32,944 nt of DNA from Candidatus Levybacteria bacterium RIFCSPHIGHO2_02_FULL_40_18 (GTDB lineage: Bacteria; Patescibacteriota; Microgenomatia; Levybacterales; GWA1-39-11): assembly GCA_001782235.1 (NCBI GenBank), contig MFOC01000004.1:1-32944 (forward strand), given 5' to 3'. This document shows positions 13,042 to 20,488 of this stretch, piece after piece. Every line of letters starts with the position of its first letter. Position 1 is the first letter of the stretch. The translations under genes were made by a program, and so were the position numbers. The notes beneath the pieces were generated by a model. That model saw nothing but the letters and a program-made list of their open reading frames with translations. It made no database searches and was not told the DNA's origin.

Positions 13042-14676
13042 TTACAAACTGAGGAGGGGGAGATAGAGTTGTTCGATGTAGTCTTTTATCATTCGGGCTG
13101 TCGAGAAACGGTCTTTGATAAGATGTCTTGCGCGTATCATATTTTCGATCCACAGTTTTGGAACATCCTTTTCATCCCGATCAAAGTAGAGCGGAATTAT
13201 TTCGTTCTCAAGAGAGGCTAGAATACTTTCGTTAATTTTGTCGGAATCAAGCGGCCACCCAATACCGTAAAAATCTACTTCCTGCATCCACCCATCCCTT
13301 GTCGATACGGGCAGATCGCCATTGAGAGCGGCTTTCATCCCGCTTGTTCCGCAAGCCTCCATTCCAACCATTGGGGTATTGAGCCAAATATCGCACCCTG
13401 AAACCAAGAGTTTCGCAAAGGAAAGATTATATCCCGGCAAGAAGGCGGCCAGGCCCTTAAGCTTGCTATCAATCGTGTTCCTAATGTCTTCTAGGAATTG
13501 CTTTGCTTCGATATCGCTTGGATGCTGGGTTCCTGAAATGACAATTCTTACAGGGTGATCGCTATTTTCAAGAATTTTTTTAAGCCGATCAATATCCTCA
13601 AGGAGCGCATTGGGCCTTTTGTAAGGGACCAGTCTTCTTGCCCACCCAACAAGAAGAGCACGATCGTCAAAAGAAAAATCGGTTAATTGATTTACTTCTT
13701 TTAATAATTCATTTTTGTTTGCACAATGTGCGGCCCAAAAGTCATTGTCATTCTGTATCTTGTTCCATGAAGGGACATGAATTCCGTTTGTGATTGCCTG
13801 CATAGGATAATGCGGGAAGACTTCAGCGCTTTTTTGCGCATGAAGCCCTGATACGGCATTTGTTTTTCCTGCCATTCGAAGCGCAAAGAGACTTTTTGAA
13901 AAAGAGCTTGAACCCGCAGGTACTCCCAGTTTTATAATTTCATCCATTCCGATCCCAAGTTCTTGTGCATATTTTGACAGGCACACACTTGCAAGCTCGC
14001 TTGAAAAAACATCATGTCCTCTCGTGACCAATGTATGATTTGTGTAAACAACCTTCCGAGAAATTCTTCTTGCAGCATCCTCAAATCCTATTTTTTGATT
14101 TTTCATTTCATTTTTGATCAATTCAAAGCAGAGAAGAGAAGAGAAACCTTCGTTCATGTGATAAATAGATGGGTTTATGCCAAGTCTTTCAAGAAGTCTT
14201 ACCCCCCCGACACCAAGAACTATTGCCTGACAAAATCTTGTTTCATTATCAACAACATAAAGATGGTCGGTAATTTTCTTATCTTCCTCAGAGTTTTGCG
14301 GAACATTCGTGTCCATCAAATATACAGGGATTGTACCTACATTCCATTTCCAGGCTTTCACTTTAATGTTCTTGTCTTTAATAGGGACGTCTATTAATAT
14401 TGGACTCTGGTTTTCATCAAGGAGAGGGGAGAGGCCGTAATCTTGAGGAGGAGTATGTACGTGCGGCGCTTGAATATTTCCTTTCAGACCAACTTCATGC
14501 AGTGTTTCATACCCGTCATTGTAGTACAAGCCAACACCCACAACAGGAAGTCTTTGATCATCCGCCTCCTTCAAATAATCTCCAGCCAAAACCCCAAGGC
14601 CGCCTGCGTAAATCGGAAGTTCTGAGGTCAGAGCGTATTCGGCGCAGAAATATGCAATGGGATTTTTTTTATCCAT
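13042..14676 (-). CDS. glgP: Alpha-glucan (glycogen) phosphorylase, short form
   Basis: 544 residues. It splits glycogen or maltodextrin with phosphate to glucose 1-phosphate, using PLP. The N-terminus IAYFCAEYALTSELPIYAGG-LGVLAGDYL is characteristic of the short alpha-glucan phosphorylases. HMNEGFSS, the GWARRLVPYKRP region and EACGTSGMKAALNGDLPVST with the PLP-binding Lys are all present. It is far shorter than the 800-residue E. coli type. ATG at 14676 fits the family start; an upstream in-frame TTG at 14703 overlaps the glgA stop and is an alternative. It follows glgA by 23 bp in one transcription unit, pairing synthesis with breakdown. Confidence 0.93.
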   Translation of the reverse strand: MDKKNPIAYFCAEYALTSELPIYAGGLGVLAGDYLKEADDQRLPVVGVGLYYNDGYETLHEVGLKGNIQAPHVHTPPQDYGLSPLLDENQSPILIDVPIKDKNIKVKAWKWNVGTIPVYLMDTNVPQNSEEDKKITDHLYVVDNETRFCQAIVLGVGGVRLLERLGINPSIYHMNEGFSSLLCFELIKNEMKNQKIGFEDAARRISRKVVYTNHTLVTRGHDVFSSELASVCLSKYAQELGIGMDEIIKLGVPAGSSSFSKSLFALRMAGKTNAVSGLHAQKSAEVFPHYPMQAITNGIHVPSWNKIQNDNDFWAAHCANKNELLKEVNQLTDFSFDDRALLVGWARRLVPYKRPNALLEDIDRLKKILENSDHPVRIVISGTQHPSDIEAKQFLEDIRNTIDSKLKGLAAFLPGYNLSFAKLLVSGCDIWLNTPMVGMEACGTSGMKAALNGDLPVSTRDGWMQEVDFYGIGWPLDSDKINESILASLENEIIPLYFDRDEKDVPKLWIENMIRARHLIKDRFSTARMIKDYIEQLYLPLLSL

Positions 14677-14699
14677 GCTCTTATTATAGAGTAAAAGGG

Positions 14700-16247
14700 T
14701 CAAGCAAAATCAACCCGTTCATCAAGCTCGGGCTTGTAGGCCGGATGGGGTGTTGTGCTTGTTGCCCGCCTTCTTACCTCGATCACCTTTTCATACCAAT
14801 TCAGGTATTCATTTGCCGCGTGATCCCATGAGAAATCAGATTTAAGACAGTTTTTGACAAGCCTTTTAAAAACAGAAGGCTGGTTGTAAATTGAGAGCGC
14901 CGTAATAATAGTGGCAAAAAGCGACCAGGGGCTTTTATTTGTAAAAGAAAACCCATTACCCGAAAGCCTATTAGGATTAAAGTCACGAATGATATCATTT
15001 AGGCCGCCCGTGCGTCTTACAATGGGTACGGTACCATACCTTAACGCTTCAAGCGCTACAATGCCTCCCGGTTCAAAGATGCTCGGGAGCAAAATCATGT
15101 CAGCCCCCGAATAAATTCTCCTGGGGATTTTAAAATCGGTCTGAAGATGAAGCGCAAGCTGTTCGGGAAACTGTTTAGCAAGATTTAAGAGCTCATTTTG
15201 ATAATGTTCGTCTCCTTGTCCCATAACAAGAAACTGAGTCTCTTTTTTCTCAGAAAGGAGTCTTGGTAAGACTTCAAGGATTAAATCCCACCCTTTTTGC
15301 GTTGAAATTCGTCCTGAAACGGCAATTAACGGCCTTGAAGCATCTTGCACGAGACCAAACTCTTTTTGTAATGCAAGCTTATTTTTTTTTCTTGCCGGTA
15401 CAAAATTTCGAGCACTATAATTGTTTTTTATGATTGGGTCCGTTGCCGGATTAAATTCCTTTGTGTCAAGTCCGTTGAGAATTCCGGTAAGTTTTCCGCG
15501 GACGCGATTTAAGACGGTATCCAACCCTTCCCCATACTCGGGATCCAAAACTTCAATTGCATGGGTTTGGCTTACTGTATTTACGGCGTCGGCATTAATT
15601 ATTCCGCGAAGCAGAGCGTTCTGCATGATGAGCTTTGAAGATGTTAGTCCTTCAAGAGGTTTCGTTCCATCATCACGCTTTTTTTCCGGAAGATATCTAA
15701 AATTAATATTTCCTTGAAAGGAGAAGTTGTGGACCGTAAAAACAATAGGGGTTTTTAAAAGCAGAGATTTGTAACGGTCGTTGCGGCGGGCCATATCTAT
15801 AAAATAGCCTGTGTGCCAATCATTAGCATGGATGATGTCAGGCCACCAGGGGTCATGAGATTTTTTAAGATGCGAAAGCCATTCAAGACAGCCTTTTGAC
15901 AAAAGTGCAAACCGCATGTGATCATCTTTATATCCGAAAACATTCGCCCGGAGCTCAAAATATTCTTTATTCTCAAGAAAAAAAGCCTTTGGGGATCCGC
16001 GTTTTATAAATGAGGATATGCTGCATCTTACTTTTATATCTGGGATTTGAAGTTTTGTGAACTCCTCTCTTAACCTCCACGGTTTTTTATCGGGGCTCGT
16101 TTTGTCCATCTCGCCATACTTTGCAGTAAAAATACGCACCGAATGCCCTTTTTTCGCAAGAGACCTGGGTAAAAAATACATAACCTGCGATAAACCGCCA
16201 ACAGAAACATAAGGTGCAACCTCTGCTGCCGTAATAAGGATTTTCAT
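14700..16247 (-). CDS. glgA: Glycogen/starch synthase, GT5 family
   Basis: 515 residues with the two-domain GT-B fold. N-terminus MKILITAAEVAPYVSVGGLS corresponds to the GT5 start; the usual Lys15 of KTGGL is Ser. The middle has FTVHNFSFQGN (usual TIHN-x-x-x-Q-G), NAVNTVSQTHA-like NADAVNTVS, and GILNGLDTKEFNPATD. The C-terminal domain has VSGRISTQKGWDLI and FEPGGIVALEALRYGTVPIVRRTGGL with the catalytic-region Glu. GlgA extends alpha-1,4-glucan from ADP-glucose (or UDP-glucose in some relatives). The -10 TAAAAT (16254-16259) ends 6 nt before the ATG, back to back with the era promoter. Confidence 0.92.
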   Translation of the reverse strand: MKILITAAEVAPYVSVGGLSQVMYFLPRSLAKKGHSVRIFTAKYGEMDKTSPDKKPWRLREEFTKLQIPDIKVRCSISSFIKRGSPKAFFLENKEYFELRANVFGYKDDHMRFALLSKGCLEWLSHLKKSHDPWWPDIIHANDWHTGYFIDMARRNDRYKSLLLKTPIVFTVHNFSFQGNINFRYLPEKKRDDGTKPLEGLTSSKLIMQNALLRGIINADAVNTVSQTHAIEVLDPEYGEGLDTVLNRVRGKLTGILNGLDTKEFNPATDPIIKNNYSARNFVPARKKNKLALQKEFGLVQDASRPLIAVSGRISTQKGWDLILEVLPRLLSEKKETQFLVMGQGDEHYQNELLNLAKQFPEQLALHLQTDFKIPRRIYSGADMILLPSIFEPGGIVALEALRYGTVPIVRRTGGLNDIIRDFNPNRLSGNGFSFTNKSPWSLFATIITALSIYNQPSVFKRLVKNCLKSDFSWDHAANEYLNWYEKVIEVRRRATSTTPHPAYKPELDERVDFA

Positions 16248-16253
16248 GAGTCA

Positions 16254-16277
16254 ATTTTAACACACTTATGCTAAAAT
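16254..16277. promoter_or_regulatory. Back-to-back -10 boxes for glgA and era
   Basis: TAAAAT on the minus strand (16254-16259, glgA) and on the plus strand (16272-16277, era) within 24 bp. No convincing -35 is seen for either. Both place the transcription start about at a start codon. Confidence 0.5.
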
Positions 16278-16283
16278 CATTTT

Positions 16284-16304
16284 ATGAAAGTTGTTATAAC
16301 GTGA
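16284..16304 (+). promoter_or_regulatory. Six-codon leaderless mini-ORF overlapping the era start
   Basis: ATG at 16284 lies 6 nt after the era -10 and encodes MKVVIT then TGA (16302-16304). The stop overlaps the GTG start of era as GTGA. It could deliver ribosomes to era by reinitiation. Confidence 0.4.
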
Positions 16305-17134
16305 GAATCGGTACTGTTGCGCTTGTTGGGAGGCCGAATGTGGGGAAATCGACACTTGTCAATAATTTAGTGGGACATAAAGTAGCCATAACCTCACCAA
16401 GACCGCAAACCACACAGTTTCGGATTTACGCAGTGTACGAAAAAGATGATATTCAAATTATCTTTGTAGATACGCCCGGAATATTCGCAAAGGCCCCTCG
16501 AAAAGACATCAATCTTGAGGCAGAAAGAGCACTTAAGGAACAGATAGATATAGTATTATATATTATTGATCATACAAGAAAGAGGGGAATCGAGGAAAAT
16601 CGCGTCCTTGGAATCTTGAGAAAAATTCAGAAGCCTAAGATTCTAGTTATTAATAAAATTGACAAAGAAGAACCTTCATTTAGGTCCGACTACCGATTTT
16701 TGGAGGAGGAGTTTGATGAGATTGTTGAAGTTTCGGCGCTTAAAAATAAAAATCTGCCGATACTACTTCAAACTATTTCAAAATATCTCAAAGAAGGGCA
16801 GAAAATGGTTGTTCGGGAGGATATGCCAACGCCTGCAATAAATCTTGACTCCAAATTATATATTGCCGAAAATATCCGCGAGAAAGCGTTTTTGGTTTTG
16901 CGTGATGAAGTGCCGTACACTATTCGAGTTGTCGTTGATGAGGTGACACAGCGCAAGAATGGAATGTTTTATATAAAGGCTCGGATTGTTACAACGACTG
17001 ATGGTTACAAAAAAATGATAATCGGCGCGGGCGGTGCACGGATCAAGCAAATCGGAAGCATGGCGCGCAAAGAATTAGAACTTGCAACCGGCCAAAAAAT
17101 CTATTTAGATTTGAAAGTTGAAGTAGAAGAATAA
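16301..17134 (+). CDS. era: GTPase Era
   Basis: 277 residues from GTG. Era is a GTPase that helps mature 16S rRNA and the small ribosomal subunit. G1 GRPNVGKST (10-18), the switch I Thr, G3 DTPG, G4 NKID and G5 SAL are visible, then a type-2 KH domain with IIGAGGARIKQIGSMARKEL near the C-terminus. GTG at 16301 was preferred because Era usually has about 10 residues before G1, and because the only upstream in-frame ATG (16268) lies ahead of the predicted -10 and could not be transcribed from it. That ATG would add 11 residues. No Shine-Dalgarno; translation may depend on the mini-ORF at 16284. Confidence 0.93.
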   Translation: MRIGTVALVGRPNVGKSTLVNNLVGHKVAITSPRPQTTQFRIYAVYEKDDIQIIFVDTPGIFAKAPRKDINLEAERALKEQIDIVLYIIDHTRKRGIEENRVLGILRKIQKPKILVINKIDKEEPSFRSDYRFLEEEFDEIVEVSALKNKNLPILLQTISKYLKEGQKMVVREDMPTPAINLDSKLYIAENIREKAFLVLRDEVPYTIRVVVDEVTQRKNGMFYIKARIVTTTDGYKKMIIGAGGARIKQIGSMARKELELATGQKIYLDLKVEVEE

Positions 17135-17177
17135 CCAAAAAAGGTACCCTTGATACTTTATGTATATTTCGGTTTAA

Positions 17178-17210
17178 TATAATTAATGCCCAAAAAGCGG
17201 CTGTCATTCT
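17178..17210 (+). promoter_or_regulatory. TATAAT and eight-codon mini-ORF ahead of the galT-like gene
   Basis: TATAAT (17178-17183) is followed 3 nt later by ATG (17187) encoding MPKKRLSF, ended by a TGA (17211-17213) inside the 77-bp hairpin element. The true gene begins at 17287 with MPGKKDF, similar to the mini-ORF start, so the element may have split an older 5' end. Confidence 0.4.
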
Positions 17211-17278
17211 GAACGAAGTGAAGAATCTTTTGTTCAAGCCTGTTTAAGAAAGATCCTTCGTTATCACTCAGAATGACA
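17202..17278. repeat. 77-bp imperfect hairpin element, copy 1
   Basis: Arms 17202-17231 and 17249-17278 both begin (read inward) TGTCATTCTGA and end near ATCTTT, with mismatches in the middle. The loop is about 17 bp. A second copy of identical length is at 19597-19673, and one arm is inside rnhB. It is MITE-like in shape but too short to encode anything. Confidence 0.8.
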
Positions 17279-17286
17279 TTACGAGT

Positions 17287-18177
17287 ATGCCCGGTAAAAA
17301 GGATTTCAAATTCGTCAATATTCCTTCACTTGAGAATTGGATTATACTTGCCCCAAGGCGTGCAAAAAGACCCGATATTCATGGAAGGCGAGGTACCCAC
17401 CCATGTCCTTTTTGCCCAGGGAATGAGAAACGTGAACCATCCGTCTATCGAATAGGAGGGGAAAACGATGATTCCAATTGGTCGGTTCGCGCGGTTAAAA
17501 ACAAATATCCTTTTGCGCCGATTCACGAGGTAATTGTTCATACGCCCCAGCATTTACATAGCATCTCAGAGCTTTCAGTTGAGCAAGTGAAGCTTGTGAT
17601 CGAAGCATTCGTAAACCGCTTTAACGCCCACCTGAAAAAAGGAACTGTTTGTATCTTCTCGAACTCAGGGCATGATGCGGGAGAAAGCATTAATCATTCC
17701 CACTCACAGCTTGCAGTTGTTCCGCAAGAGGTACCTGTTGTTGTGCCATCGCTTGAAGAGTTTTTGGAGTACGAGAGAGAGTTTCTCAAAGTTAAGGATT
17801 TTGAGCTCGTGTGCCCACCTTATTCTCAATGGCCGGATGAGGTCTGGATAGTACCAACCGACCGTGGGAAACTCTTTGGCGAAATAGCATATGATGAGAT
17901 GGAAAACCTGGCATATATTCTACGACGCCTAGTCTATATTTTTGAGGCAAGACACGGGGAAGATTTCCCATACAACTTTTATATCTATCCCCATCGCGAT
18001 TGGTATCTTCGTATAATGCCGCGCGCCAAGATCCCCGGCGGCTTTGAAATCGCAACCGGAATTTTTGTAAATACCCAAGATCCCCGCGATACCATGAATT
18101 TTATCAAGGCCCATTTCGCGGAATCGGAACGTGAGAAGATCAAACTTGCGCGAGCAGAATATAGAAGAGGAGTATAG
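17287..18177 (+). CDS. galT: Galactose-1-phosphate uridylyltransferase-family nucleotidyltransferase
   Basis: 296 residues of the GalT branch of the HIT superfamily. CPFCPGNE (Cys40, Cys43) is a zinc pair, NKYPFAP is the conserved N-K-Y-P-A segment, and INHSHSQL (His137, His139, Gln141) is the active site, with the nucleophilic His at 139. Classical GalT has His-Pro-His-Gly-Gln; here both spacers are Ser. HxHSQ forms are also found among GalT relatives that act as ADP- or UDP-glucose phosphorylases. With glgA, glgP and galU nearby, either uridylyl transfer or nucleotide-sugar phosphorolysis is plausible. Convergent with rplA, 28 bp apart. Confidence 0.85.
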   Translation: MPGKKDFKFVNIPSLENWIILAPRRAKRPDIHGRRGTHPCPFCPGNEKREPSVYRIGGENDDSNWSVRAVKNKYPFAPIHEVIVHTPQHLHSISELSVEQVKLVIEAFVNRFNAHLKKGTVCIFSNSGHDAGESINHSHSQLAVVPQEVPVVVPSLEEFLEYEREFLKVKDFELVCPPYSQWPDEVWIVPTDRGKLFGEIAYDEMENLAYILRRLVYIFEARHGEDFPYNFYIYPHRDWYLRIMPRAKIPGGFEIATGIFVNTQDPRDTMNFIKAHFAESEREKIKLARAEYRRGV

Positions 18178-18205
18178 TATAAAAGTATCAAGGGCGATTG
18201 GTGAG

Positions 18206-19066
18206 TTAGGCCTTTAGTCTGATAGCGGGAGACATTGTGGATTTGAGGGTTACCGAGCTGATTTTAGCTGGACCAATCGAGGAGAGTAGAGTTTGAATAT
18301 TTTCAGAAAGTTGTTCGTCCGCAAAAGATAGTTTTCCAATAGACATATGAATAATCGGTGCTTGAGCCTCTGTTTTATATGAAACTTGGCCGGCGGAGAA
18401 TTTTTCAACCAAAGATTCGGGTTTATCGGATATAGTTCCGCTTTTGGGGCTCGGCATTAAGCCACGGGGGCCTAAGATTCTTGCAACTTTTGCCAATTTT
18501 GGCATCATTTCAGGTGTCGCAACTAGAATATCAAAATCAATTTTACCTTTTTCAATTTCTGCGATTAATGCATCATCTGCAATAACAACACGAACTTTTT
18601 TTCCTGTTCCATGGGGTAGAGTAATCTGGCCTGAGATCCCCTTTTCACGGGTATTAATATGAAGTTCAACAGTTTCATCAAAATTAATCTTCTTAAATTT
18701 TCGCAGCAAATCTATACCAGCAGGAATAGGGTAAGCAGTTTTTTTCCCCACTAACGCTTTGTTTTCGGCGTAGCGTTTTGAGACAGGTTTGGGTTCGGCC
18801 TTAATTTTTTTGGGCTGTTTGGTAGCTTGGGGCTTTTGGGGCTGTTCGGTTTGTCCTGCTTCCGAAGCCTCCGGCCTAGCCTCAAGCTCCTTTAATATTT
18901 CTTCTTCAGATGTTCCAACAGCGCTAATACGTTGGCCGCCGCCAAGACCAACACCTTTGACAGCCTGCTTTTTAGCAAACTTTTGTTCTCGCTTTTTCTT
19001 TTGTTCTTCTTTTTGCTCCTGCTCTAATTGTTCGTCTCCAACGACGCGAATTTTAACTTTTCCCAT
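18206..19066 (-). CDS. rplA: 50S ribosomal protein L1 with N-terminal extension
   Basis: 286 residues against about 230 for typical L1. The L1 core starts near residue 95 (SKRYAENKALVGKKTAYPIP) and includes FDETVELHINT, IADDALIAEIEKGKIDFDIL, the RILGPRGLMPSPKSGTIS signature and TLKSTMSPAIRL at the end. The first 90 residues are a charged, Lys/Glu/Gln-rich extension beginning MGKVKIRVVGDEQLEQEQKE and containing VGLGGGQRI. Such extensions are common in CPR L1. ATG at 19066 was chosen; a further upstream TTG lies inside a hairpin. L1 forms the L1 stalk and often represses its own operon. rplJ and rplL do not follow. Confidence 0.95.
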   Translation of the reverse strand: MGKVKIRVVGDEQLEQEQKEEQKKKREQKFAKKQAVKGVGLGGGQRISAVGTSEEEILKELEARPEASEAGQTEQPQKPQATKQPKKIKAEPKPVSKRYAENKALVGKKTAYPIPAGIDLLRKFKKINFDETVELHINTREKGISGQITLPHGTGKKVRVVIADDALIAEIEKGKIDFDILVATPEMMPKLAKVARILGPRGLMPSPKSGTISDKPESLVEKFSAGQVSYKTEAQAPIIHMSIGKLSFADEQLSENIQTLLSSIGPAKISSVTLKSTMSPAIRLKA

Positions 19067-19076
19067 AATCTTATTC

Positions 19077-19142
19077 TCGAGAGGCAACTACGTTTCCTCT
19101 CGACGGCGCTTGAGGCAAAGCCTCATCCCGATTTCATCGGGA
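19077..19142. repeat. Three tandem hairpins between rplK and rplA
   Basis: TCGAGAGG/CCTCTCGA (19077-19103, 8-bp perfect stem), TGAGG-CAAAG-CCTCA (19111-19125) and TCCCGAT-TTC-ATCGGGA (19126-19142, 7-bp stem). They occupy nearly the whole spacer and end 11 bp before the rplA ATG. They may set the L11:L1 ratio or be inserted elements; autoregulatory L1 binding is possible but no L1-site match was established. Confidence 0.65.
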
Positions 19143-19162
19143 CCGCGCCTGCTCTCCTTCCT

Positions 19163-19585
19163 TTACTCTACTTGGATACCCATTGACCTCGCAACGCCTT
19201 TTACGATCTTTGCCGCCTGATCAACATCTTTCGTATTTAAATCATCCATCTTAACCTCTGCGATTTGTTTGGCTTGAACGTCGGATAGCTTGCCTGCGAC
19301 TTCCCGCCCCGGTTTGTCCGAACCCTTCTCAAGGCTCAGAGTTTTCTTGATGAGCTCGGCAATCGGCGGTTTCTTTACTATAAACGAAAACGTTCGATCT
19401 TCGTAAACCGTAATTACAACCGGCAAAACTGTTCCCTTTTGATCGGCAGTCTTGTCATTAAAAGCCTTCACAAAATCCATAATAGGAAGTCCGTGAGGAC
19501 CCAGAGCTGTTCCAACAGGAGGAGCCGGAGTGGCCTCTCCACCTTTAACGTTTAATTTTATTAATGTCTTTATTTTTTTAGCCAT
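19163..19585 (-). CDS. rplK: 50S ribosomal protein L11
   Basis: 140 residues, normal length. The N-terminal domain reads IKLNVKGGEATPAPPVGTAL, GPHGLPIMDFVKAFND; the conserved G-x-A-x-P-x-P-P-x-G-x-A-L-G segment is intact. The C-terminal RNA-binding domain ends TKDVDQAAKIVKGVARSMGI. L11 binds 23S rRNA at the GTPase-associated centre. It lies between nusG and rplA in the usual order. A TACAAT is 4 nt upstream of its ATG, directly next to the 77-bp hairpin, so it may have a secondary promoter. Confidence 0.96.
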   Translation of the reverse strand: MAKKIKTLIKLNVKGGEATPAPPVGTALGPHGLPIMDFVKAFNDKTADQKGTVLPVVITVYEDRTFSFIVKKPPIAELIKKTLSLEKGSDKPGREVAGKLSDVQAKQIAEVKMDDLNTKDVDQAAKIVKGVARSMGIQVE

Positions 19586-19596
19586 AATTATTGTAA

Positions 19597-19673
19597 TGTC
19601 ATCCTGAGCATAGCGAAGGATCTTTCCTAAAGCCCTTCAGGCAAAGATTCTTCACCTTCGGTTCAGAATGACA
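19597..19673. repeat. 77-bp imperfect hairpin element, copy 2
   Basis: Arms TGTCATCCTGAGCATAGCGA... (from 19597) and the reverse complement ending at 19673 (starting inward TGTCATTCTGAACCGAAGG). It has the same length and termini as the copy at 17202-17278. It fills the nusG-rplK spacer, 8 bp after the nusG stop and 11 bp before rplK. Confidence 0.8.
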
Positions 19674-19681
19674 AACCCCTC

Positions 19682-20224
19682 TTATATCTTACTAACCTGC
19701 AGGAAGTCGAGCTCAACTGGTGTTTCGCGACCGAATATCGAAACTAGTACTTTTACTTTTCCTTTCTCCTCATCAATTGATTCAATGCTTCCCAAGAAAT
19801 CCGAAAATGGGCCGTCTGTGATTTTAACAGCTTCGCCCAAGGAAAAGGAAGACTTGAAGAGCGGAGTCTTAAGTTCGGTGAATTTCTGGATTGCCTCAAC
19901 CTCTTCATCACGGACAGGGGTAGGCTTGTTTTGAGTTCCTACGAATGACGTAACACCGGGAGTAGTGCGAACCAAAAGCCAAGATTCATCGTCCAAGACC
20001 ATCTTAACAAAAATATATCCAGCAAAGATTTTTTCCTTAACTGTCTCTTTTTTGCCGGCGCGAACTTTTACAATCTCTTTTGTCGGGACCAAAACATCCA
20101 AAATTCGGTCTGCAAAGCCCATTGCGTCAACTCGCTGCATTAGAGTTTTAGCGACCTTATTTTCATGGCCTGAGTAGGTATGAACTATGAACCATCGTGC
20201 TTTTTTTTCAGAATTTGTGTCCAT
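19682..20224 (-). CDS. nusG: Transcription termination/antitermination protein NusG
   Basis: 180 residues. The NGN domain (about 10-110) contains WFIVHTYSGHENKVAKTLMQ, VLVPTKEIVKVRAGKKETV and the conserved FAGYIFVKM and RTTPGVTSFVG. The KOW domain follows at about 128-160 (LGEAVKITDGPFSDFLGSIE). NusG binds RNA polymerase to increase processivity and links it to ribosomes or Rho. It starts 4 bp after secE in the conserved secE-nusG-rplK-rplA order. Confidence 0.96.
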   Translation of the reverse strand: MDTNSEKKARWFIVHTYSGHENKVAKTLMQRVDAMGFADRILDVLVPTKEIVKVRAGKKETVKEKIFAGYIFVKMVLDDESWLLVRTTPGVTSFVGTQNKPTPVRDEEVEAIQKFTELKTPLFKSSFSLGEAVKITDGPFSDFLGSIESIDEEKGKVKVLVSIFGRETPVELDFLQVSKI

Positions 20225-20228
20225 AAAT

Positions 20229-20402
20229 TTATCTTACTAAGAATCCTAGGAGAGTTGTAAAAAGAAAGTCTGCGGACCCAAGATAAATCCCGACAAGCAA
20301 ACTTATTAGAATGACAATTGCGGTTAATCTTACGACATTGTTTAAGTCTGGCCAAGTGACCTTGTCAAGCTCGCTTTTTACTTCTCCTATGAACCTAAAC
20401 AT
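20229..20402 (-). CDS. secE: Preprotein translocase subunit SecE
   Basis: 57 residues, single-helix short form. FIGEVKSELDKVTWPDLNNV is the conserved SecE cytoplasmic segment (usual form E-L-K-K-V-x-W-P), followed by one transmembrane helix (RLTAIVILISLLVGIYLGS). SecE clamps SecY in the protein-export channel. It is first gene of the minus-strand operon. The promoter reads TTGCTA (20433-20438), 18 nt, TAAAAT (20409-20414), with 6 nt to the ATG. Confidence 0.93.
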   Translation of the reverse strand: MFRFIGEVKSELDKVTWPDLNNVVRLTAIVILISLLVGIYLGSADFLFTTLLGFLVR

Positions 20403-20408
20403 CGTAAG

Positions 20409-20479
20409 ATTTTACCACAAGCCCAGGGCGCTTAGCAAGAAGAAAGGCTTTTGACTTTTTGGGGTTTTGGCACTAAAAT
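20409..20479. promoter_or_regulatory. Divergent promoters for secE and galU
   Basis: Minus strand (secE): TTGCTA at 20433-20438, 18-nt spacer, TAAAAT at 20409-20414. Plus strand (galU): TTGACT at 20451-20456, 17-nt spacer, TAAAAT at 20474-20479, then 9 nt to the ATG. Neither gene has a Shine-Dalgarno. Confidence 0.72.
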
Positions 20480-20488
20480 GAGAAAACC

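Noticed and set aside
13003-13221. 72-codon plus-strand frame overlapping the glgP 3' end
   Set aside because: It lies antisense to the conserved glgP C-terminus and has no promoter or ribosome binding site.
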